A DNA stretch of 64,000 nucleotides from positions 2,852,001 through 2,916,000 of the forward strand of contig NZ_AP025463.1 in NCBI RefSeq assembly GCF_024347335.1, in the 5' to 3' direction. Below are positions 8,484 to 16,178 of the stretch, in pieces. The DNA is from Vibrio celticus. GTDB lineage: Bacteria; Pseudomonadota; Gammaproteobacteria; Enterobacterales; Vibrionaceae. The notes under the pieces are model-generated. The model made no database searches. It was not told the DNA's origin and saw only the letters and a program-made list of their open reading frames with translations. Positions within the stretch are counted from its first letter, which is position 1. Every line of letters starts with the position of its first letter. Made by a program: the position numbers and the translations under genes.

Positions 8484-9065
8484 TTACTTAGCAACCATAA
8501 CCATCGCTGGGCGAACCACACGACCGTTTAGTTCATAGCCTTTTTGCATCACAAACATAACCGTGTTTGATTCGTGATCTGGGCTTTCTTGAATAGACAT
8601 CGCTTGGTGGAATTCAGGGTTGAACGCTTCACCTTCAGGGTTGATCTCTTTAAGACCAAACTTAGCAACTGTGTCTACGAACGTTTTGTGCGTTAGCTCA
8701 ACACCTTCAAACAGTGGCTTAACCACTTCGTTTTCAGCGTCCGCCGCTTGCATTGCACGCTCTAGGTTGTCGATTACAGGAAGCAGACCTTCAGCAAACT
8801 TGTTCAAAGCGAATTTACGCGCTTTATCAATTTCTTGTTCGCTACGGCGACGCATGTTTTCAACTTCAGCTTTCGCGCGAAGAACAGAATCTTGCTGCTC
8901 TTTCACTTTAGATTCACTAGAAAGCAGTGCAGCTTCCAGTTGAGCGATTTTTGCTTCCTGCTCATCAGCAGCGTCTTCATTCAGTTCAGCTTCTTCAACT
9001 TTCTCAGCTTCAGCGATGATCTGATCTAGCTCTGCTTCGGTTACTTTGTTTTCTTCGTTGCTCAT
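8484..9065 (-). CDS. grpE: Nucleotide exchange factor GrpE
   Basis: GrpE releases ADP from DnaK to complete the chaperone cycle; cytoplasmic homodimer. The 193-aa protein has an acidic N-terminal tail, a long coiled-coil helix (about 45-100, ending in RRRSEQEIDKARKFALNKF) and the C-terminal beta domain with YELNGRVVRPAMVMV, the family signature. The ATG at 9065 is preceded by GGAGAT; the frame is open further upstream but that part is the promoter leader. A perfect sigma-32 promoter lies 97 bp upstream and divergent nadK shares the intergenic region. Confidence 0.97.
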   Translation of the reverse strand: MSNEENKVTEAELDQIIAEAEKVEEAELNEDAADEQEAKIAQLEAALLSSESKVKEQQDSVLRAKAEVENMRRRSEQEIDKARKFALNKFAEGLLPVIDNLERAMQAADAENEVVKPLFEGVELTHKTFVDTVAKFGLKEINPEGEAFNPEFHQAMSIQESPDHESNTVMFVMQKGYELNGRVVRPAMVMVAK

Positions 9066-9161
9066 GATATCTCCAGAATTCGTTTTCAATACAAGTGACA
9101 GGCGTGTTTGCGCCCCAAATTGATATAAAACACTCGCATAGACGTTCAACTTGCCTTTATT

Positions 9162-9188
9162 ATGGGGATGAAGAATTTTGATTCAAGC
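9162..9188 (-). promoter_or_regulatory. Sigma-32 promoter of grpE
   Basis: The minus strand shows CTTGAA (9182-9187), 14 bases, then CCCCAT (9162-9167). Both hexamers match the heat-shock consensus exactly. This is the best sigma-32 site in the window. It overlaps the presumed leader of the divergent nadK gene. Confidence 0.88.
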
Positions 9189-9208
9189 CTAATTCGTTTG
9201 GAAACGTT

Positions 9209-10093
9209 ATGAAAAAGCCATTTGAAGTCATCGCCATTATCGGTAAACCTCGAGATCAGCAAGCAATTCAGACTCATAGAGAGCTCTATCAGTGGTTAAG
9301 TGCTGAGGGTTATCAAGTGTTTGTTGATGACAGACTCGCCACTATTTTGGACGACATACCAAAAGAACATTTTTCTAGCCTGATTGAATTAGGTAAACGC
9401 GCCGATCTCGCTATTGTGGTCGGTGGTGACGGAAATATGCTCGGTGCCGCTAGAATCTTGTCACGTTTCGACATTTCAGTGATTGGTGTTAACCGAGGCA
9501 ACCTTGGTTTCCTCACAGATCTTAACCCTGAAAACTTCCAGAGCGCGCTTACTGATGTACTCAAAGGCGAGTTCATGGAAGAAGAGCGCTTCCTACTTGA
9601 AACGGAAATTCATCGTCACGGCCAGATAAAAAGCCACAATGCAGCCCTTAATGAGGCTGTACTGCACCCCGGACAAGTTGCTCACATGATCGAGTTCGAA
9701 GTGTATATCGATGACAGCTTCGCCTTCTCACAGCGCTCTGATGGCTTAATCGTCTCAACACCGACAGGTTCTACCGCCTACTCGCTTTCTGGCGGCGGCC
9801 CTATCCTGTCATCAAGTCTAAATGCAATTTCACTCGTGCCAATGTTCCCGCACACCCTTTCAAGCCGCCCACTTGTGGTGGATGGCAAGCGTCGTATTAA
9901 GCTTATCGTATCGCCTGATAACCGCGGAACTCAGGAAGTAAGCTGCGATGGTCAAATCTCACTGCCTGTTTCTCCTGGCGATGAGATCCACATTTACCAA
10001 AGCCCAAATGTGCTCAAACTGATCCACCCTAAAGACTACAACTACTACCACGTCCTACGTAACAAGCTAGGCTGGTCGAGTAAGCTGTTCTAA
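9209..10093 (+). CDS. nadK: NAD kinase
   Basis: Phosphorylates NAD to NADP with ATP or polyphosphate; cytoplasmic. Length 294 aa, typical. The catalytic GGDGN motif is in VVGGDGNMLGAARIL (about residues 71-85) and the second signature is in DGLIVSTPTGSTAYSLSGGGP (NAD-binding, about 176-196). NRGNLGFLTD is also conserved. It is divergent from grpE, and the same grpE-nadK-recN order is familiar in gammaproteobacteria. A strong terminator follows 20 bp after the stop. Confidence 0.98.
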   Translation: MKKPFEVIAIIGKPRDQQAIQTHRELYQWLSAEGYQVFVDDRLATILDDIPKEHFSSLIELGKRADLAIVVGGDGNMLGAARILSRFDISVIGVNRGNLGFLTDLNPENFQSALTDVLKGEFMEEERFLLETEIHRHGQIKSHNAALNEAVLHPGQVAHMIEFEVYIDDSFAFSQRSDGLIVSTPTGSTAYSLSGGGPILSSSLNAISLVPMFPHTLSSRPLVVDGKRRIKLIVSPDNRGTQEVSCDGQISLPVSPGDEIHIYQSPNVLKLIHPKDYNYYHVLRNKLGWSSKLF

Positions 10094-10112
10094 GTGAAAA
10101 GCGAACTATTTT

Positions 10113-10141
10113 AAAAGGCTGACGACATTCGTCAGCCTTTT
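10113..10141 (+). terminator. Terminator of nadK
   Basis: The 12-bp perfect stem AAAAGGCTGACG / CGTCAGCCTTTT has a five-base loop and is followed by TTTT on the plus strand, 19 bp after the nadK stop. Confidence 0.92.
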
Positions 10142-10189
10142 TTATTGCCGATTAGAAGCCCACAATCTCTACCTTTATACCAATCCACC

Positions 10190-10240
10190 ACACCGTCATT
10201 CCCAAGAGGGAGGGACGACTGAGTTGGGAATCTATAGCGG
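10190..10240. repeat. REP-like intergenic palindrome (CGTCATTCCC type)
   Basis: CGTCATTCCCAA and, about 20 bases later, TTGGGAATCT form an imperfect palindrome whose inner arms ATTCCCAA / TTGGGAAT pair exactly. A related unit occurs at about 41409-41450 (CGTCATTCC ... GGAATCT). I recognise this as a dispersed intergenic repeat of Vibrio genomes; function unknown. Confidence 0.6.
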
Positions 10241-10307
10241 TTTCAGTGATCTACAGACAAGCTCAATTCTGAGAGCTGTCACAAAAAATTTTCACCTGTC
10301 GACTTTA

Positions 10308-10345
10308 CTGTATAAAGAAACAGTATATACTGAGCTTATATACAG
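10308..10345 (+). promoter_or_regulatory. Two LexA (SOS) boxes upstream of recN
   Basis: CTG-N10-CAG occurs at 10308-10323 and again at 10330-10345. The second (ACTGAGCTTATATACAGTA) is close to the consensus TACTGTATATATATACAGTA. They lie 29-66 bp upstream of the recN start, over the expected promoter. recN is one of the most strongly LexA-repressed genes in E. coli, which agrees. Confidence 0.88.
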
Positions 10346-10373
10346 TATTATTCAGTTATACAGGTAAATAAAA

Positions 10374-12038
10374 ATGCTGGCTCATTTAAGTGTTAATAAT
10401 TTCGCTATTGTTAAGTCTTTACAGCTAGAACTCTCTAAAGGCATGACAACAATCACCGGGGAAACTGGTGCGGGTAAATCTATCGCTATCGATGCTTTAG
10501 GCTTATGCCTTGGAGGAAGATCCGATGCAGGAATGGTTCGACAAGGTGAAGAAAAAACCGAAGTCAGTGCCGCTTTTTTACTTGAGAACAATCTGCATGC
10601 TACCCGCTGGTTAGAAGACAACGAACTACTTGATGGCAGTGAGTGCATCCTGCGCAGAACCATCTCAAAAGAAGGTCGTTCTCGTGCATTCATCAACGGT
10701 AGCCCTGTCCCTCTTTCGCAATTGAAATCGCTAGGACAACTGCTGATCAACATCCATGGTCAACACGCGCATCACCAGTTGATGAAAAGCGATTACCAAA
10801 TGGCCATGCTTGATCAATACGCAGGCCACTTGAACCTATTGAAATCGACACGTAATGCTTATCAAGCGTGGCGACAAGCGGATAACCACTTAAAAGAGTT
10901 ACGTGAAAATAGCCAGCAAAACCAAGCTCAAAAACAACTTCTTGAATACCAAATCAAAGAGTTAAATGAGCTGTCTATTGGGGAGGAAGAATATGAAGAC
11001 CTCGAACAAGAGCATAAGCGCCTCTCCAATAGCGGAGAACTGGCCACAACCTGTCAGCAAGCTATCGAGCTTATTTATGAAGGCGAAGAAGTTAATGCGC
11101 TTGGTATTCTGCAATCGGCCAATAACTCCTTAATTCAGTTAGCTGAGCTAGATGAAAGACTGGCTGAGTTACCGAATTTACTTTCTGAAGCCATTATTCA
11201 GATTGAAGAGACCAACAACGAGTTAAGAACATACCTAGACAGCATTGATGTTGATCCCGGTCGTATGGCTTACGTTGAGGAGCGCTTCTCTAAAGTGATG
11301 TCGATGTCTCGTAAACACCACGTGTTACCTGAAGAACTGTATAAGCACCATCAAGACTTGCTACAACAAGTTGAAGCGCTTGATTGCTCTGATGAAAAAT
11401 TGGAAGAACTGGCAAACGAGGTAGAAAACCAATACCAGTCGTTCGTTGCGAAATCCGAGAAGCTTCATAAATCTCGAACTCGTTACGCAAAAGAGCTCAA
11501 CAAGCTGATCACGCAAAGCATGCACGAACTGAGCATGGAAAAAGCGCAGTTTGCCATTGAAGTGAACAACACCAACACACACCCTTCTCCATTGGGTATG
11601 GATAACGTGACCTTCATTGTTTCGACCAACCCAGGCCAACCAATGCAGCCGATTGCGAAAGTGGCCTCTGGTGGTGAGTTATCACGAATTTCATTAGCGA
11701 TTCAGGTGATCACAGCGCAAAAAGTGGACACACCAAGCCTGATTTTCGATGAAGTCGATGTAGGTATCAGTGGACCAACCGCTGCGGTTGTCGGAAAAAT
11801 GCTACGTAAGCTGGGGGAATCTACGCAGGTGATGTGTGTGACTCACTTACCTCAAGTTGCCGGTTGCGGTCACCAACAACTTTTTGTAGCGAAGAACACG
11901 AAATCAGGTAAAACCGAAACTCAAATGCACACGCTTGATGAGCAACAACGCGTTTCAGAGCTTGCTCGACTGCTTGGTGGCAGCCAGATTACCGAATCGA
12001 CGCTTGCCAACGCAAAAGAGTTATTAATCGCAGCTTAG
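10374..12038 (+). CDS. recN: DNA repair protein RecN
   Basis: SMC-like ATPase for double-strand break repair, acting on DNA in the cytoplasm. Length 554 aa, typical. The N-terminal ATP-binding head has Walker A GETGAGKS (about 30-37). A long central coiled coil (about 150-360) follows, then the C-terminal head with the ABC signature (VASGGELSRISLAIQ) and Walker B (PSLIFDEVDVGISG). The start ATG follows a TACAGGTAAATAAAA leader directly after the LexA boxes, so induction by DNA damage is expected. Confidence 0.98.
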   Translation: MLAHLSVNNFAIVKSLQLELSKGMTTITGETGAGKSIAIDALGLCLGGRSDAGMVRQGEEKTEVSAAFLLENNLHATRWLEDNELLDGSECILRRTISKEGRSRAFINGSPVPLSQLKSLGQLLINIHGQHAHHQLMKSDYQMAMLDQYAGHLNLLKSTRNAYQAWRQADNHLKELRENSQQNQAQKQLLEYQIKELNELSIGEEEYEDLEQEHKRLSNSGELATTCQQAIELIYEGEEVNALGILQSANNSLIQLAELDERLAELPNLLSEAIIQIEETNNELRTYLDSIDVDPGRMAYVEERFSKVMSMSRKHHVLPEELYKHHQDLLQQVEALDCSDEKLEELANEVENQYQSFVAKSEKLHKSRTRYAKELNKLITQSMHELSMEKAQFAIEVNNTNTHPSPLGMDNVTFIVSTNPGQPMQPIAKVASGGELSRISLAIQVITAQKVDTPSLIFDEVDVGISGPTAAVVGKMLRKLGESTQVMCVTHLPQVAGCGHQQLFVAKNTKSGKTETQMHTLDEQQRVSELARLLGGSQITESTLANAKELLIAA

Positions 12039-12205
12039 GTTACATATTCAGCAACTTTCTGATAATTTACCGAAGAATCTTGGCAATTTTGCAACTTAAT
12101 TCAAAATTGCCAGTCATAACAAGCTCAAAGCGCAAGGAGCTTTTTACTTCTTGCTGGAGCTTGTTTATTATCAGGCAGTATTTTAGCGAAGAAAGATCTC
12201 AAACT

Positions 12206-12565
12206 ATGCGAATTAAAAAGTGGTTAGTTGCAGTTCCACTTGCACTAACAATGTTGACCGGTTGCTCTCTATTAGAGAAGTTGGTTTATCGAATTGACAT
12301 CAATCAGGGTAACTATGTTGAACAGGAAGCTGTCGATCAGCTCAAGTTTGGCATGACAAAAACACAAGTTCGTTACGTTATGGGCTCACCTATGCTTATC
12401 GAAAATGGCTACCCAGATACGTGGTACTACATTTACCACCACCAAAAAGGCCATGAAGACCCGATTCAGAAAAACCTAGTCGTGAACTTTGATGCCACTG
12501 GCACTCTAGTAACGATCAATGGTGATTTTGAAGCCAGTGATGAGTTCTTCGAAAGCCTTCGCTAG
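12206..12565 (+). CDS. bamE: Outer membrane assembly lipoprotein BamE (SmpA/OmlA)
   Basis: Small lipoprotein of the BAM complex that inserts beta-barrel proteins into the outer membrane. Length 119 aa. I chose the ATG at 12206 because it opens a lipoprotein signal peptide (MRIKKWLVAVPLALTMLTG-C) with the lipobox at Cys20; the frame is open upstream but without signal character. The SmpA/OmlA domain shows LKFGMTKTQVRYVMGSPM and the TWYYIYHHQ strand. Position between recN and ratBA matches other gammaproteobacteria. Confidence 0.95.
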   Translation: MRIKKWLVAVPLALTMLTGCSLLEKLVYRIDINQGNYVEQEAVDQLKFGMTKTQVRYVMGSPMLIENGYPDTWYYIYHHQKGHEDPIQKNLVVNFDATGTLVTINGDFEASDEFFESLR

Positions 12566-12640
12566 CTTTCTACCAACAAAGCTTTCCAGTCAACAAAGCT
12601 CTCAGCCGATAAAGCTATCGGTCGACAGAGCCAGAATCGC

Positions 12641-12668
12641 AAAAGCCTGCTCAAATGAGCAGGCTTTT
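12641..12668 (+). terminator. Terminator of bamE
   Basis: Perfect 12-bp stem AAAAGCCTGCTC / GAGCAGGCTTTT with loop AAAT, about 75 bp after the bamE stop, followed by TTA. Confidence 0.88.
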
Positions 12669-12718
12669 TAATATCTGCTAACAAATTAGGTCCGTTGTCT
12701 AATCCGCAGGCACAAAAA

Positions 12719-12739
12719 AGCTCGCCAATATAGCGAGCT
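12719..12739 (-). terminator. Terminator of the ratA-ratB operon
   Basis: Stem AGCTCGC / GCGAGCT with a 7-base loop; on the minus strand it is followed by TTTTTT. It lies 27 bp after the ratB stop and faces the bamE terminator. Confidence 0.85.
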
Positions 12740-12765
12740 CTCTTCTTAGTCAAACTTGTTTAGCA

Positions 12766-13077
12766 TTACGATTTAGCTGCGGCCGCTTTTGCTTGTTCAG
12801 CGCGCTTACGACGAATCTCTTTTGGATCAGCCAACAATGCGCGGTAGATTTCGATACGATCTTTATCGCGAACCGTCGCATCAAGCTTAACGTTACGACT
12901 GAACACGCCAACCTTATTTTTCGCTAAGTCGATCTCTGGATACAGATCCAAAACGCCAGACTGCGCAATAATCTCTTCAACGGTTGCGTTCTTGTTCACT
13001 ATCAAGGTAAACACACGCTGCTCGTGCGGAAGTGCAAACACAACCTCTACGTGGATCATATCTGATTCAATAGTCAT
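12766..13077 (-). CDS. ratB: RnfH/RatB family protein (UPF0125)
   Basis: Small ubiquitin-like-fold protein (103 aa) of the RnfH/YfjF family. The motif IHVEVVFALPHEQRVFTL opens the fold, and VGVFSRNVKLDATVRDKDRIEIYRAL is the family signature. The C-terminus is a basic/alanine-rich tail. It follows ratA with three bases between stop and start, so they are one transcript. The family was annotated as antitoxin of RatA in E. coli, but its biochemical role is not settled; I do not infer antitoxin activity from sequence. Confidence 0.9.
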   Translation of the reverse strand: MTIESDMIHVEVVFALPHEQRVFTLIVNKNATVEEIIAQSGVLDLYPEIDLAKNKVGVFSRNVKLDATVRDKDRIEIYRALLADPKEIRRKRAEQAKAAAAKS

Positions 13078-13080
13078 GGC

Positions 13081-13509
13081 TTAGTAAACCTGTTTCGCGC
13101 GTTGAGTAAAAGCACTGACCATATTGCTCGTCAGCTCATTGAAAACCTTACCAAATGCCATTTCGATCATTCGGCTAGAGAATTCAAACTCCAACTTAAG
13201 CTCAACCTTACACGCTTGATCGTCGAGCGGAGTGAAATACCAACCACCCTGCAGTTTCTTAAATGGGCCATCCACCAGCTCCATCAAGATCTCAGCGCCA
13301 TCCGCTAAGCGGTTAGACGTAGTAAATGTTTTGCTGATACCGGCTTTAGATACATCAACCGAAGCCACCATAGCTGAATCTGAAGATTCGATCACACGTG
13401 AACCAGAACACCCTGGCAAAAACTCATGATAACGAGCAACATCATTGACCAAGCTGAACATCTGGTCGGCACTAAACGACACTAATGCTGAACGAGTAAC
13501 CTTTGGCAT
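13081..13509 (-). CDS. ratA: RatA/COQ10 family START-domain protein
   Basis: 142-aa single-domain START/SRPBCC protein. The opening PKVTRSALVSFSADQMFSLVNDVARYHEFLPGC and the C-terminal helix FNELTSNMVSAFTQRAKQVY are characteristic. In E. coli, RatA was described as a toxin that blocks 70S ribosome association; homologues bind ubiquinone (COQ10). Both roles are family knowledge and neither is provable here. It is first gene of the ratAB pair, divergent from smpB with 119 bp between the start codons. Confidence 0.92.
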   Translation of the reverse strand: MPKVTRSALVSFSADQMFSLVNDVARYHEFLPGCSGSRVIESSDSAMVASVDVSKAGISKTFTTSNRLADGAEILMELVDGPFKKLQGGWYFTPLDDQACKVELKLEFEFSSRMIEMAFGKVFNELTSNMVSAFTQRAKQVY

Positions 13510-13613
13510 ATAGACTCCTGTTAAAGACAGCGTTACATTAACACAAACTGCAATTTTAATTGTATTGGGCCAGAGCGCAAATAAAAAGGATTCCCCAACT
13601 AGGGCGCAATCCG

Positions 13614-13619
13614 TATAAT
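13614..13619 (+). promoter_or_regulatory. Consensus -10 element just upstream of smpB
   Basis: A perfect TATAAT ends only 9 bases before the smpB ATG at 13629. Transcription from it would start around 13625-13628, giving an almost leaderless mRNA. No convincing -35 is seen 16-18 bases upstream (TTCCCC region), so an upstream promoter may also be used. Confidence 0.45.
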
Positions 13620-13628
13620 GAGGCCATT

Positions 13629-14114
13629 ATGGCAAAGAATAAATCAAAATCAAAAGCCGGTAGTAATACCATTGCGCTTAATAAGAAAGCTCGCCACGAA
13701 TATTTCATCGATGATGAGATAGAAGCGGGGCTTGAGCTACAAGGCTGGGAAGTAAAATCCCTACGTGAAGGCAAAACCAATATCGCAGAAAGCTACGTTT
13801 ACATCCGAGATGGCGAAGCATTCATCAGTGGTATGACGATCACTCCGCTTACTCAAGCGAGTACTCATATCGTGGCGAACCCAACACGTATCCGTAAACT
13901 CCTGATGTCGAGAAAAGAACTCGATAACCTTATCGGTCGTATTAACCGTGAAGGCATGACACTTGTCGCAACCGCACTTTACTGGTCTCGCTCTTGGGCG
14001 AAGATTAAAGTTGGCGTAGCGAAAGGTAAAAAGCTGCACGATAAACGTACTGATATGAAAGAAAAAGATTGGGCGAGAGATAAAGCACGAATTATGAAGA
14101 GTAATTTGCGTTAA
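13629..14114 (+). CDS. smpB: SsrA-binding protein SmpB
   Basis: Binds tmRNA and brings it to stalled ribosomes for trans-translation. Length 161 aa. Conserved features are NKKARHEYFIDDEIEAGLELQGWEVKSLREGK near the N-terminus, the GMTITPLTQAS-type loop, and the basic C-terminal tail KDWARDKARIMKSNLR, which enters the mRNA channel. I chose ATG 13629 (MAKNKSKSKAGS), the family start; upstream codons overlap the -10 element. Its partner RNA gene ssrA begins 66 bp downstream on the same strand. Confidence 0.97.
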   Translation: MAKNKSKSKAGSNTIALNKKARHEYFIDDEIEAGLELQGWEVKSLREGKTNIAESYVYIRDGEAFISGMTITPLTQASTHIVANPTRIRKLLMSRKELDNLIGRINREGMTLVATALYWSRSWAKIKVGVAKGKKLHDKRTDMKEKDWARDKARIMKSNLR

Positions 14115-14139
14115 TTTTAAGCACTTAAACGCACAGTGC

Positions 14140-14167
14140 TAGACAGGGTAAGCTTTTCTGGTACTAT
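14140..14167 (+). promoter_or_regulatory. Promoter of ssrA
   Basis: TAGACA (14140-14145), a 16-base spacer and TACTAT (14162-14167) form a sigma-70-type promoter, placing the start close to the mature 5' region at 14181. Confidence 0.55.
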
Positions 14168-14180
14168 GCAAATAACACTT

Positions 14181-14547
14181 GGGGCTGATTTAGGATTCGA
14201 CAGGAATTTTGAAGTCTGAGGTGCATGCCGTGGGGCGGTTGGCCACGTTAAAAGCCGCAAAAAAATAGTCGCAAACGACGAAAACTACGCACTAGCAGCT
14301 TAATAACCTGCTCAGAGCTCTCTTACCCTAGCTTCCGCTCGTAAGACGGGGACCAATAAGAGATCAAACCCAAACTAGCTAGCGTGGCTTCTCCCACCTG
14401 AGAGGAAAAGCGCGAATTATAATTCAGGTTAGCCTTTAACTAGCGTGTCGGTTCGCAGGTTGCTGGTGAAATTAAAGATCGACTAAGCATGTAGTACCAA
14501 TGATGAATGATTTTTGGACGCGGGTTCAACTCCCGCCAGCTCCACCA
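14181..14547 (+). ncRNA. ssrA: Transfer-messenger RNA (tmRNA)
   Basis: The 5' end GGGGCTGATTTAGGATTCGAC and 3' end GGTTCAACTCCCGCCAGCTCCACCA form the alanine tRNA-like acceptor and T arm, with an encoded CCA. The tag frame begins with the GCA at 14271 and encodes ANDENYALAA followed by tandem TAA stops (14301-14306), a typical Vibrio tag. Pseudoknot segments follow. Length about 367 nt. The 3' end serves as the attachment site of the island to its right. Partner smpB lies just upstream. Confidence 0.98.
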
Positions 14548-14558
14548 AACGTTTGGAA
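14529..14558 (+). repeat. attL: left 30-bp direct repeat at the ssrA 3' end
   Basis: The last 19 bases of ssrA plus the next 11 (ending ACGTTTGGAA) recur identically at 26715-26744. The repeat includes ACTCCCGCCAGCTCCACCA. Integration at the tmRNA 3' end regenerates an intact gene, as is well known for tyrosine-recombinase islands; the adjacent integrase gene supports the assignment. Confidence 0.9.
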
Positions 14559-14588
14559 AGGGCGGTAAGTCACTGATTTACCGCCCTT
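14558..14588 (+). terminator. Terminator of ssrA
   Basis: Stem AAGGGCGGTAA / TTACCGCCCTT (14558-14568 / 14578-14588) with a 9-base loop, followed by TTT. It lies within the island side of the attL repeat, so the element supplies this terminator. Confidence 0.85.
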
Positions 14589-14620
14589 TTTGTATCTAAA
14601 GCTTCGATATTAGGCTGTTT

Positions 14621-14641
14621 GTACTACGTTTTGGTACTAAA
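14621..14641 (+). repeat. Paired direct repeat GTACTA-N6-GGTACTAAA (copy 1)
   Basis: GTACTA is repeated with a 13-bp period, second unit extended to GGTACTAAA. It ends two bases before the integrase ATG at 14644. Two more copies with identical spacing are at 26625-26645 and 26804-26824, on either side of attR. Likely an arm-type integrase binding site or operator; inference. Confidence 0.7.
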
Positions 14642-14643
14642 GC

Positions 14644-15933
14644 ATGCGCTATTTATCTATATCCAAATCTGGCATTTGGCAGTTCCGATATCAGATCCCC
14701 TCTGAACATCGACACCTATTCAATGGACTTCGTGAAGTCAAACGTTCGCTGAAAACATCAAACAAAGATAAGGCGATTCTCTTAGCATTAGAACTAGAGA
14801 TAGAAGTTCGTCGCACCATTTCATCTCCAACTACCACCGCCAATTCAAGGCAAGTAAAACCTGTTCACCATAAAAAACAGCATCTATCAGCACAACCAAA
14901 ACAAACAAAGGCACTTCTCCCAGAAAAACTGCTAGAGCGTTTTTGCCTCTATAAAGCGCAACATATATCGCCAAAGGCCGTTGAAATGCTGAGAGCCAAG
15001 TGTCAAACCGTTCTTGATTTGCTTGGGAAACCCGATCTTCCGGAAATTCGCAGACGTGATGCTGAAGATGCAGTGCAGCTATTACGACAGTACCCTGTCA
15101 ATATGAAGAAAAAACCTCAGTTCAAAGGGATGACAGCCAAGCAGGCAGTTAAACTCAATGACAAACTCAAAATGCCCACTCTCAGTGAAGAGTCAGTAAA
15201 AGACTATTGTCAGAAGACGTCGGGATTCTTTGAGTGGTGCCACTTGAACGAATTCACTGACATCAACCCATTTAAGGCAATCCGCTTTCGCAAACAGCGT
15301 AGAGACAGTGAAGCAAAAAACGCATACACAAAAACAGACTTACAGAGAATCTTTTGTACCGAGATTCATACTAAGCGACAGTTCAAACACGCCTACTATT
15401 ATTGGCTCCCTCTCTTAGCTTACTTTACAGGAGCTAGACAAAATGAGCTTTGCCAGCTCTACAAAGCAGACATTTACCAACTGGAGGGAATCTGGGTTAT
15501 TCAAATCGATGACAGATATAAGGGGCAGAAACTCAAAAACTTAACAAGCCGTCGAATTATACCTATTCACCAACAACTACTAGAACTCGGTTTCATTGAG
15601 TACCTTCATTCCGTTAAACACGACAGAGTATTCCCTGAGCTGAAGGATTCAAGGGACGGCTTTGGTAGTGCTGCTTCAAAATGGTATGCCCGATTTAAGA
15701 CCAAGCTCGGTTTTGGAAAAGGCCATGACTTTCATTCCTTCCGTCATACCGTTGCCACACAGTTCAAACGCCAACAAGTTTCTCATGTTGCCGCAGGTGC
15801 GATCTTGGGACATACCTTGAATAACATCACGTACGATCGCTACGGAAAAGAACTCGACCTAAGTCAACTTAAAGAGGTGATTGACTTAATCGAAACAGAA
15901 GCAGTAGCAAAATTGGTTAATAAAACGACATAA
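14644..15933 (+). CDS. Tyrosine recombinase (island integrase)
   Basis: 429-aa site-specific recombinase, the first gene of the island, 86 bp from attL. The N-terminal segment (MRYLSISKSGIWQFRYQIP) is the short beta-type DNA-binding start common in proteobacterial island integrases. The catalytic domain has Arg265 (TGARQNEL), His364-x-x-Arg367 (HSFRH), His390 (LGH) and the nucleophile Tyr400 (DRYGKEL). All catalytic residues are present, so it should be active. It most probably performs integration and excision at ssrA. No clear ribosome-binding site precedes the ATG; the paired repeat occupies that position. Confidence 0.93.
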   Translation: MRYLSISKSGIWQFRYQIPSEHRHLFNGLREVKRSLKTSNKDKAILLALELEIEVRRTISSPTTTANSRQVKPVHHKKQHLSAQPKQTKALLPEKLLERFCLYKAQHISPKAVEMLRAKCQTVLDLLGKPDLPEIRRRDAEDAVQLLRQYPVNMKKKPQFKGMTAKQAVKLNDKLKMPTLSEESVKDYCQKTSGFFEWCHLNEFTDINPFKAIRFRKQRRDSEAKNAYTKTDLQRIFCTEIHTKRQFKHAYYYWLPLLAYFTGARQNELCQLYKADIYQLEGIWVIQIDDRYKGQKLKNLTSRRIIPIHQQLLELGFIEYLHSVKHDRVFPELKDSRDGFGSAASKWYARFKTKLGFGKGHDFHSFRHTVATQFKRQQVSHVAAGAILGHTLNNITYDRYGKELDLSQLKEVIDLIETEAVAKLVNKTT

Positions 15934-16178
15934 ACCTAAGAAATTTCAACAAATAATATTTTTATTCAAATTTCGGGCGTGAATTCACGCCCAACGTTTT
16001 TTACAGAGTCTATGTAAAACACATACTTGCAACAGGACAATAAGAAAGATAATTATTGATTTTTAAAAACACTTTAAAATCAACAATTTAAACACACCAA
16101 TTAGCCTATTTACAGCTTACATCCCTTATCTTTACATTAATTGGAGACACATTAATTAAGTAAATTCAAGGATAAGCA

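Noticed and set aside
12766..13509. RatA-RatB as a mobile toxin-antitoxin module
   Set aside because: The pair is a conserved core locus beside smpB and bamE; no sign of horizontal transfer.
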